Shown: positions 31,373-41,600 of the stretch, one piece after another
Numbering within the stretch: the stretch's first letter is position 1
Layout: each line of letters begins with the position of its first letter
DNA from: Pectinophora gossypiella
Lineage: Eukaryota > Arthropoda > Insecta > Lepidoptera > Gelechiidae
DNA: 64,000 nt
NCBI RefSeq assembly: GCF_024362695.1
Contig: NC_065431.1
Coordinates: forward strand, 4,780,624 to 4,844,623
Reading direction: 5' to 3'
Program-made: the position numbers and the translations under genes
Notes under the pieces: generated by a model
The model's input: the letters and a program-made list of their open reading frames with translations, nothing else
Databases searched by the model: none
What the model was told of the DNA's origin: nothing

Positions 31373-32384
31373 TTCAACTACTTAGCAATATACTTTACTA
31401 ATTAATAACAATCTTCGTGGTCTTTTTTTTTTAAACCCTTTAATTTTTTTTAAGCCCTTTAGGGCGTAAGTGTATATTTGTATGTTTTTTAAAGTCGCTC
31501 AGCAAAAGTAACTCCAGTGTGGAAGCACTTGTAAGAATATTTTGTGTAAAATCCATTAAAATTTTGTTACCTAGAAATTGTGTTAGTAATTCGGTTTTAA
31601 ATCCTAAAATTGATAAATTTTATAGTTATATTGATGCCGATTTTGACTGGAATAACTTAACTTTATTTTAGTTTAAGACAGTACTAAAAATAGTACCATC
31701 CTTCACAAGAAAGAGACAGATCTAGTTTTATAACTGTAAAACTAAATTAAAGTTTAAATTAAATTTAAGTTTTGGTCTTAACTTGGTTAAGTGAAAGTGT
31801 CGACCTTCAGTTACAATTAGAGTAAGAAAGAGACAGATATAGTTTTAAAACTGTCAAACTAAATTAAATTAAATTTAAGTTTTAGGTTTAAGTTGGTTAA
31901 GTTTGCTTTTGCCATAATCGGATACTTATTTGGCAGATAGGCTAGGTATCAAACAGTTTATCAGCAAGAGTCGAGCAAGCCCTAAGAGAATCCCTGTAGA
32001 TTTAGATATATATATCTATGTATACCTAAGTATATTAAGTATACTACAGCAAATAAAAAAAAAACAGTCTTTTTAAGGACGAGAAATGTACTGAACACTT
32101 GATTATGGTCCATATTTGTATAGATTTACGGATTTAATGGTTCTGAAGTTGACTCATTCGTTCACTCATTTCCATTAACACAGTTGCCTCGACCATTATA
32201 GACGGCGATACGGCTCACCTATCACGTTGGTCTAACAGAAAGCTCAGTGACGTGTGGGTACTTAGTTCATCTTGCAGTGGATGTACCTCTGACTACCCCA
32301 ATTGGGTAGTCGCGTGAGCTTTACCTACCAAACCTACAATATTTTAAAAGTTATAAACACCTCCCATATTACCTGTCCATCCCG
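31373..32384. other. Gene-free stretch
   Basis: AT-rich. Near 31650-31920 there are two similar blocks (AGTTTTATAACTGTAAAACT / AGTTTTAAAACTGTCAAACT) 115 bp apart. An R3 copy lies at 32175-32315. No gene is seen. Confidence 0.4.
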
Positions 32385-32600
32385 TGCTCAGCGGTGAAGG
32401 AAAACATCGTGAGGAAACCCACATTCCCGAGAAATACATTTTCGGAGGTATGTGACCTAATATTGGCCCGGTATTTCCTTCGCGGGTTGGAAGGTCAGAC
32501 AGGCAGTCGCTTCTGTAAAAAATCGGACCTGTCAGATTGGGTAAGCGGACCCTGTGAGAAACGGGATAATGCTATGGAGATGATGATGATTACCTGCCCA
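32385..32600 (+). repeat. SINE family S2, body only
   Basis: Contains CGTGCTCAGCGGTGAAGGAA and AACATCGTGAGGAAACCCAC, then the TACAGACAGG-type tail and a GATGATGAT end. The tRNA-like head is absent. Confidence 0.6.
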
Positions 32601-32671
32601 TCCCGTTAAAGGTCGTAGCGTGAATTCACCGAACCACTAACACAATTCCTTTCAACTAAATAACATTTCCA

Positions 32672-33856
32672 TCACAAAAACCATCGCATGTCCGCGTTGT
32701 AATAAAAATAAATATTATTAATAATAATAATGAATAATAATATTAAAAAATCTAAACTTAAACTTACATATGGCATCAAAATCACAGATTTGTGTAAAAA
32801 CAGTAAATCTATAGGAATCACTTTGTCAATAATAAAATAACAGTAAAAAATCACAGGTCGATACACACTTACCACTAAAGAGAAAAACGCGGCGGTTACA
32901 CGCACGGCGTCTTTTAGACGCCACGTGACGCCTCCATGCTTCTGAACACATCTTAATATACCAGTCGTGATAAACATAATACTGCACAGCTGCCTAAGGA
33001 TTACACAACTAAGGATAAATAAGCAAATTAAATTACACTTAAAAACTATTCGTGGCAAATGAAAATTCAACAAATCAGTACAGAAAAGAAGCGGTTTCAT
33101 AAACGCCGCGTTTAAAACGTTCGAGTCACGCGCCTTTAATATTCTAAATCTAAAATCACGAGACACAAACGCACGCCCCATTCTAAAATCGGAATAAATT
33201 ACACTAATACAATTGTAAATTACAATTACTAACATACAAGTCGAAATTACATTTATGCAAGTCGAAATTACGGTTTTGCAAGTCACAATTACATGCTTGC
33301 AAGTAGACGCGCGACGCGCGGTAAGTGAATTCATTATAGGATTTATATTTTCGAATTCATTTTTTACGTTCACGCATCCAAAATGCTGCGAATTTAATTT
33401 TATATTTGCGCATAGGTTCCTAGATAATAATAATAAGTTTTCACAATTCAAATACTTCTTTGAAGTCGCCTTAACGATTTCACTTAATTTAGAATCCTTG
33501 TAATACAATATTACAGGTTTGCAAGTAAAAATTACACATGTAACATTCCAAATTATACGTGTAACAATAAATATTACACCGTTACTAATCACAATTGTGC
33601 GCGTGCGAGTCAGTACTGAGCACGCGCAAGTCAACAACATGTAAGTTAAATATTTGCAAGTCATTTTGAACATGCAATATAAAATTTTGCTCACGCAAGT
33701 CAATTTTCCGCTTGCGCAAGTCAGTATTCCGCTTGCGCAAGTCAGTACTACGCTTATGCAAGTCACGATTACAGTGATGCAAGTTAAAATTACGCTTATA
33801 CAAGTATAAATTACGCTAGAGGGGCGTGCGGGGAATACGACGTCTAGGGAGGACAA
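32672..33856 (-). other. 394-codon open frame over degenerate 21-nt repeats
   Basis: An uninterrupted minus-strand frame. Two clusters of 21-nt units (33220-33310 and 33500-33830; consensus GCAAGTCANNATTACNCTTAT on the plus strand) give a hydrophobic 7-residue repeat of the type VILTCIS. The part between and after the clusters (32672-33220, 33310-33500) is not repetitive yet stays open. There is no recognised domain, and the repeated Cys-Thr pattern is unlike a known family. It could be a satellite that happens to lack stops, or an unknown protein. Coding is not established. Confidence 0.4.
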
Positions 33857-33984
33857 GGTTAGTGCGGGGAGCGCGGAGTTCGCTTGTTCGCCGTACTGAT
33901 GTGAATTTAATGGTTAAGGGCAATGCTGCTTTTTCGGTTTCTTCAAATGTTCCTCATCGATGCCGGATTTCGGGACCTTTTGAG

Positions 33985-34225
33985 AAAATTGTTACGTTAC
34001 TCCTCGAGATTTTAAAGCTAGATTTAATCGGGTTTTTTAAAGCTAGATTTGATCAGCTTTTTTAAATACTAGACGAAGTCAGCGTTTTTAAAGCTAGATT
34101 TAATCAGGTTTTTAAAAGCTAGATTTAATCAGCTTTTTTAAAGCTAGATTTGTTTAACTTTTTTAAAGTTAGATTTAGTCAACTTTTTTAAAACTAGATT
34201 TAGTCAGCTTATATACGTCTCACTG
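33985..34225 (+). repeat. AGCTAGATTTAATC satellite, first block
   Basis: About eight units of 25-28 bp (TTTTTTAAAGCTAGATTTAA, then TCAGC or TCGGG). It starts with TTGTTACGTTACTCCTCGAG, a leader also present before the second block. Confidence 0.8.
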
Positions 34226-34272
34226 CTGGGCACAAACTTGAAGTAAATAGGAAGGATTTATAATATATTTTA

Positions 34273-34620
34273 TTGTTTGTAGGTTCTCGAGACCTTCAAG
34301 TATGGCAAAAAGATGTAGAGCTCATTTGGCTTAGTTTATCTATGACAAAAATAATAATTTCGATCACCGAATGGCGTGGCTACACTTACACCATCTATTG
34401 TCGCCGAACTAATGTCCCAGCACCCTTAACTGGCGCTATGCGTCCTCCACATAGGTCCTGTTACCTTGGGATTACAGTTCTCTATTCTTGTTCTACTTTT
34501 AGAATATATACTAAAATACCGACTGATATTAAAATGCTAAAATTTACATTATTTAAGACAAAATTATATAAATGGTTTAATGAACGTAATTTTTATTCTG
34601 TCAGGGAATTTCTGCAGTAA
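34273..34620 (+). pseudogene. LINE reverse-transcriptase tail remnant
   Basis: The C-terminal part reads KIPTDIKML..TLFKTKLYKW..FYSVREFLQ, a pattern seen at the end of jockey/I-type LINE reverse transcriptases. The upstream part (34273-34500) is not recognised. It lies between two blocks of the same satellite. Confidence 0.5.
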
Positions 34621-34724
34621 TGTAATTTTTTGTTATCATATAAAAGTTTAGTGTAAATAAGTGTACCTTTGTCTACATATCATGACATTTGCATGCCAAT
34701 ATTGTTATGGCGAAACGTGTATTG

Positions 34725-35115
34725 TTACGTTACTCTTCGAGATTTTAAAGCTAGATTTAATCGGGTTTTTTAAATACTAGACGAAGTCAGCTTTTTTAAA
34801 GCTAGATTTAATCAGCTTTTTAAAAGCTAGATTTAATCGGGTTTTTTAAATACTAGACGAAGTCAGCTTCTTTAAAGCTAGATTTAATCGGGTTTTTTAA
34901 ATACTAGACGAAGTCAGCTTTTTTTAAAGCTAGATTTAATCAGCTTTTTAAAAGCTAGATTTAATCGGGTTTTTTAAAGCTGACTTCGTCTAGTATTTAA
35001 AAAAGCTGATCAAATCTAGCTTTAAAATCTCGAAGAGTAACGTAACGATACATGTTTCGCCATAACAATGTTGGCATGCAAATGTCATTATATGTAGACA
35101 AAGATACACTTACAA
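34725..35115. repeat. AGCTAGATTTAATC satellite, second block, with inverted end
   Basis: About ten units in plus orientation to about 34975, then the sequence turns over: 34976-35115 is the reverse complement of 34660-34790, including the leader and the preceding CATGACATTTGCATGCCAA. The whole is a long imperfect palindrome. Confidence 0.75.
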
Positions 35116-35162
35116 ACCCGTACATGTATTGTACCTACTTCTAATACCCACTTGTCACCTTA

Positions 35163-35433
35163 GGGTGCTACCAGACCAATCGATCGATCATCGATCGACA
35201 GCATCGATCGATGGTAGAATAGAATAGTCGACGTCGATCGATAGTTTCTACCAGACCAATCGATCGACCATCGATCGACGGCATCGATCGATGGTAGAAT
35301 GAAATAGTCGACGTCGATCGATAGTTTCTACCAGACCGACGGATCGATTATTGTCATCGCCCGGCAATCGATCGATTGCTTAATCGAACAGTATCTGTCG
35401 ATCGATGATCTATCGATTGGTCTGGTAGCACCC
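35163..35433. mobile_element. ATCGATCG-rich MITE, TTA target duplication
   Basis: Perfect 22-bp inverted ends beginning GGGTGCTACCAGACC, flanked on both sides by TTA (35160-35162, 35434-35436), as for PIF/Harbinger elements. Inside, an 80-bp unit (ACCAATCGATCGACCATCGA.. to ..AGTCGACGTCGATCGATAG) is tandemly repeated. Non-coding. Confidence 0.8.
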
Positions 35434-35495
35434 TTATTCACCATGTTTGACGCAAATAAAGTTTCTATTCTATTTTATTCTAACAAGTGTCTTAC

Positions 35496-35625
35496 CTCAG
35501 TGTAGCGCTCGCCTTTAAGGGAGACAATCTTGTTGTCTCTGTACCGAACCAGCTTTTTTGGCTCAATCTTGGGCGCTAGAGGTCGGTGTTCCTTGGTGTC
35601 AGAATTCTTGTCCACGTACGAATAC
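35496..35625 (-). CDS. Cuedc2: Cuedc2 exon 6
   Basis: Residues 224-267: YSYVDKN, HRPLAPKIEPKKLVRYRDNK, KGERYTE. The acceptor is TTACAG|G and the donor GAG|GTAAGA, so at least one further exon must follow. Confidence 0.88.
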
Positions 35626-38600
35626 CTGTAACGATATTCAAATTCAAATTCAAATTCAAAAATATCTTTATTCAGTAGGTAACATAGTTACACTTTGAAT
35701 CGTCAATTTTACATAACGAACGTCTCATCCGCCTAAAACTACTGCAGCTTCTCACAACCTGTATAGCCGGGGAAAAGAAGCTGCAAGAAAAACCTCGGCA
35801 CAGGGCCCTAGACGTTCTTTAAAAAAATAAAAATAAACATAAAACATAAAATATTGGTATACAATTGAGTAATTTATATTTATTATTATTATTGTTATTT
35901 GTATGTCGTTTCCATATCTCGGGCCTATGGAGTCTCGGACTTTTAGAAGGCGTGCGTGGGGCCGAAGCCAACACGTAGAGTAGATACTATACGTACATAT
36001 ATTTCAATGGTGCTAATTCCTGTAAACACCATCAAATTTTATTTTAAGTTATATCTGTCATTTTCTTATCCGCCGAAAAGGAAAAGGACGGGTAATCGAC
36101 AAGCATAAAAATTACGGAATACACGTCAATTTTAAGCACAAATGTAAAACAACCGTTTAAAAATTTTTTGATTCGCCCGGGTTATCCATTCATTTACTCA
36201 TTCTTTCTAAAATTGAGAGCTGTCAATCATCCGTCCCTTTCCATTTCGGCGGATAAGAATATGACAGGTATAACTTAAAGTAAAATTAGGAGGTGTCTGC
36301 AGGAATCGGGGCCATTAGGCGGCTAAATTACTTAATTGTGTAACAATATTTTATGTTTTTTTTTAAAGAGCGTCTAGGGCCCTGTGCCGAAGGTTTGTCT
36401 TGCAGCTTCTTTTCGCCGGCTATACAGGTTGTGAGAAGCTGCAGTAGTTTTAGGCGGATGAGACGTTCGTTATGTAAAAATTGACGATGCAAAGTGTAAC
36501 TATGTTACCTACTGAATAAAGATATTTTTGAATTTGAATATTAGGCAGGTAAATTACTCAATTGTATAAAAATGTATATAGTGATGGTGTAGTACCTGGC
36601 GATGATTCTGGACTTGAGCTCGGAGTCGTCGCAGGTGGGCGTGCGCGCGGCGGCGGTCAGCGCGGCGGGCGCCAGCGCCTGGCCGTGCTCGCGTCGGTGC
36701 AGCAGCGTGCCCGCCGCGCGCTCCACGTCGCCCTGCGCGATGGACACGCAGTGCTTGATCTGCGGCACGGCCGGACGGTGGAAAAAAATATATTAAAAAG
36801 ATTGTAAAAATAAGCAGTCTCCGACCAAACAGCGACAGGATTAGCTCACTGGGACGGGCTAACCTATAAAATGCTACTTAGGTTCTATGACGATCTTGTG
36901 ACGTAGCGAGTAGGCGCCGCTACTTCAAAAGCGCACCCCTGATGCCGGGCAGCAGCGGTATCAGTACTGGTTGGAGGCCGAGGAAATGGATTCTGGTAGG
37001 GCTCTAGCTCCATCACCGATTGAGAAATTGGTCGGTGTACTGCGGAGCGGAAGGCGATTGGGGCAACCACCGTTCTACACGCCCTATCTATGGAGTGATG
37101 GCGATTACTCCACCGACAAGAGCGCAGCTCTTAAATAAAGAGAGAAAGAAACCGCCTATATACGTCTCACTTTTTTTTTATTGACGTGACTTATTGTAGA
37201 TTTGCCGCAGATGGCATTGACTACTTGGCCGGACAAATGGGGAGCGCTGAAGGCTCTCACCCGGTACAACGTTTAAGACAGGCTTGAGGGTGCCCAGTTG
37301 GCTGCTGGGCACAGGCCTCCCTTAATCAAGCGAAAGGAGAAGCCTATTCGGAAGGCACGCTAAGCCATTGGAGGCACGGCATTATCTTACTTTTTAGACA
37401 ATCAGGTGATTCAAGGCTGCAATGTCCTTAGCGAAGGATTTCGACAATGCAGTAATTCACTTAATTTTCAATAATAAAATTTACGTCCATGGAATGTTGG
37501 AGATACCAATTTAATGGTAACACTTACCTCATAGAGAAACAATGATAAAGTGAGAAACAGTGTGATAAGACAGAGATGTGGTGTAAAAGACGATATAGTG
37601 ACTAGGATTGAGAAAGGAATGTTAGGTTGGTTTGGACACGTAGAGCGGATGAAGGATAATAGAATTGCAAAAGCGGTATATAAAGCGAAAGTTGATGGTA
37701 GGGCTGGCAGAGGAAGACCGAGAAGGACTTACGACGACCAAATTGGAGATGTCCTTAGAAAAGGTTCAATACGATCTACTCTGAACCGGCGTGCGTGTAT
37801 GAAGCGATTGATGAATGTGGAGGAAGCAAGAGAAGTGTGTCAGGATCGAAGCAAATGGAATTCTATAGTCTCTGCTTACCCCGGTGGGAAATAGGCGTGA
37901 GTTTATGTATGTACTTACCTCATCAACCGGCTAGCAATGGCGGCTTGTCATAGGATTGATCATACCTGGTGTTCTTATGCCATGATTGCACGTACTGTTG
38001 ACGACAGGTCGACATGGCAATCGGGGCATGAGGTGAGCCGCGGAGGCGGGGTCGCCCCGCACACCCGCACAGTCCCCGCGGCGTCTTAGTCTTAGTGTCG
38101 CACGAGTCCGTATCGACCGCGTTTATCGATTATAATCTCGCTCACATAATTTATTACTATTGTGTTTTAAAAATGGCTACGGTTGCATCTTTGTCGCGTG
38201 TTAAACGCTTCGTTAGGGAACACAACATAAAGAGCGATTTGTGTTTGACAAAGCTTAAAGAGATAACAACGAATGCAATTTTGTCAGTCACGGCAGAAAA
38301 CTGGAGCAATTTCGAAAAACATGTCCAGAACCTTGAAAATGAATATTGGGAAAAAGACATGGGAATGGAAAATGAAATGGAAGATTTTATTATAAAAGTC
38401 GGAGATACCAGTGACGAAGATTCTTTAAGTTTTTGTAGCGATACGTTAGATGATTCAGATGAATAAATATTAACTTAAATGAAAACGTGGTATTATTTTA
38501 TTCACATTTTGTTATATACATAATAAAAATATATCGATATTGAAAACGTCTCGTCACTAGAGAATTGCCATGTCGACCTGTCGTCTCGTCACTAGAGAAT

Positions 38601-41600
38601 TACCATGTCGACCTGTCGTCTCGTCACTAGAGAATTACCATGTCGACCTGTCGTCTCGTCACTAGAGAATTGCCGTGTCGACCTGTCGTCTCGTCACTAG
38701 AGAATTGCCGTGTCGACCTGTCGTCTACATTACCTCCATGACGGGAGTGTTGGGGAACATCTCTGATAGCGCCCGACACTGGCTGGCGTACTCATCTCCT
38801 TCAAGCAGCGCCCGACGAACGCTCTCTCCACCTTCAGAGCTCTCCGAGTTCGAATGAGAACTGCGGACGACAAATAGACATTTATGGAAAACCTGTCCCC
38901 TATTTGGACTGAACGCTTTTTTTTTGTAGATTTGCCGCAGATGGCATTAACTACTTGGCCGGACAAATGGGGAGCGCTGAGGGCTCTCACCCGGTACAAC
39001 GTGTAAGACAACAGGCCTGAGGGTGCCCAGTTGGTCGCGAACCTCGGCTCAGGGCGTCGTCTGAGAGGGGAAATATTTGAAAGAATTAATCGACTCTAGC
39101 GGGTCGATAGCGATAAGTGCTGATTGAGGGAAATCGTCGATCACGCCGGCGGGGTCGGTATCGGGGTCCTGAAGTGTTTGGTGTCGCGAGCTGATTGGCT
39201 GCCTCTATGGCTAGAGTAATCGGGTCGTCGGGATCGTATATTACTTCCTTCTGGGCTGAAAGCACAGCCACAACACTTCATACAAAACACCTCGTTTTAC
39301 ACAGACACTTCTTTCGTGACGATGACAATTCGATCAATGTAATCTATAATGCTCGCGTTTCACCGATCGGCGTGGGTTGAAAATCAGTGTTGCCCTCTGG
39401 GTAAATTTCCACTGAACCCTGGCCTTTTTGGTGAGCTGCGGCACCCATATACCTTTATGTTTTCCAACTAAATATTAATGTGTGTCGTAGGTTTTACTTA
39501 AATAAACTTTTTTATTAACATAAACTGCCTATATACGTCCCACTGCTGGGCACAGGCCTCCCCTCAATCAACCGGAGCGGGTATGGAGCATACTCCACCA
39601 CGCTGCTCCAATGCGGATTGGTGGAGGTGTTTTTACGGCTAATAGCCGAGACCAACGGCTTAACGTGCCCTCCGAAGCACGTAATCATCTTACTTTTTCG
39701 GACAATCAGGTGATTCAAGCCTGAAAAGTCCTTATCAAATAAAGGACAGTCTCACAAAGTGACTTCGACAATGTCCCCATGGGGAATCGAACCCGGACCT
39801 CCAGATCGTGAGGCTAACGCTCTAACCACTAGACCACGGAGGCTGTCAAACTTTTTTATTATTATTAATACATCAGCCCAAAATGCTGCCACGGCAATAG
39901 CATATAATAAGGTATAATACTACGTATAGAACGGCAACTCTCCGCTCCCCACCAGCTTCTGAGCTAGGTTTACCTCACCCCCTCGGTCTTACTTTAGTCT
40001 TCAATCGTATGGCGTCAGACGTCACACACACAGATGCGCGTGTAAAACGAGGTTGATTGTATGAAGTGTCCGGGGTGTGGCGTTGGCCAGCTTGGTGCTA
40101 CATCTATGACAAACATTTCTCCTTCAAAGAACGTCTAGGGCCCTGCGCCGAGGTTTTTCTTGCAGCTTCTTTTCCCCGGCTATACAGGTTGTGAGAAGCT
40201 GCAGCAGTTTTAGGCGGATGAGACGTTCGTTATGTGAAAATTGATGATTCAAAGTGTACAGTCATGAGCAATATAATGAGCACTTTAGGACTCTGTCGCA
40301 CTAACATATTTGACATTTAGTGAGACTTACAGTTCAATTTGTCAAAAAAATTAATGTGACATGGTACCAAAGTGTATACATATTAATGCTCGCGACCGTA
40401 TATTACCTACTGAATAAAGATATTTTTGAATTTCATTCCTTACCGATTATTTTTGGTGACAGAAGGTAACATTTCACTCAGACTTTGTAGTGTGAGGCTC
40501 ACTTTATCACTTCCCGCGGAGTCGTCTGAAACAAGAATGATAGGTTAGCTTTGTGGTTTGCGAGGTCGACTCGGTTTTACGGATGACCAAACTACATAAA
40601 CAGCCTATATACGTCCCACTGCTGGGCACAAGCCTCCCCTCAATCGACCGGAGGGGGTATGGAGCATACTCCACCACGCTGCTCCATGCGGGTTGGTGGA
40701 GGTGTTTTTACGGCTAATAGCCGGGACCAACGGCTTAACCAAACCTGAACCTGGATGACCAAACTAAGTGGTTTTTAATCAAATCAAATATACTTTATTG
40801 CACACAACACATAAAACAAATTTACACTAATGGACGAAAGATACAGCACAATCTGGCGGCCTTATTGCTAAGCAGCAATTTCTTCCAGGCAACCAGTGTA
40901 AAGGAAACATTTATTCCAACTTGGTGCGGGACAGTGCAACATCTTGTAGAAAATTATAAAATACCAACATAAAAAAAAACAAATGAAAATAATAAAAGTA
41001 AAATTTTAAAAAATAAATAAAGAATAAAATTTATTTTAACAGAAACCGAAACCTCTAGATCATGAGCCACTCACCGTGGTTAGACAGCGAGTCACTTTCT
41101 CCGCCCCTGGACAGCTCAGCTTCCAATTGGAGTGCCCACGAGCACACCAGTCCAGGGTCGATGTTAGAAAACTCTGGCACGTAAGCTGACATCATCTCGA
41201 TGAAGCCTGCAATAGAAAAAAAAGTTTTAAAATAATTTTAAAAAATAACCCCGACCAGAAATCACTTTGTGAGACTGTCCTTTGTTTGGTAAGGAATTTT
41301 CAGGCTTGAATCACCTGATTGTCAGAAAAAGTAAGTTGATTCCGTGCTTCGGAGGGCACGTTAAGCCGTTGGTCCCGGCTATTAGCCGTAAGAACACCTT
41401 CACCAACCCGCATTGGAGCAGCGTGGTGGAGTATGCTCCATACCCTCTCTGGTTGATTGAGAGGAGGCCTGTGCCCAGCAGTGGGACGTATATAGGCTAT
41501 TTATGTTATGTAACCCCGACCAGAAAAAAGTACGCTAACAGCAGACCCGCTCAATGGTTCCAGAAGACATTAGTGTTTCAAATGTCAGATCCCACATATG

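Larger units (their letters stand above)
37997..38728 (+). mobile_element. TIR element T1, most complete copy
   Basis: Left end GTTGACGACAGGTCGACATG; right end is the inverse, but multiplied (see 38551-38728). It contains a GC-rich leader (38030-38110) and the 97-residue frame. It lies in the Cuedc2 intron between exons 4 and 5, with its right end about 5 nt inside the exon 4 donor. A target duplication is not clear in this copy. Confidence 0.75.

Noticed and set aside
38551..38728. CRISPR-like array of 35-bp repeats
   Set aside because: The units are directly adjacent without spacers and equal the terminal repeat of a DNA transposon in a eukaryotic intron.
39186..39271. Minus-strand coding-looking stretch (IYDPDDPITLAIEAANQ) as an extra Cuedc2 exon
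   Set aside because: It has an acceptor but no donor, its phase does not fit between exons 3 and 4 (which join cleanly without it), and the frame runs on into repeat S5, so it is more likely part of a mobile element.
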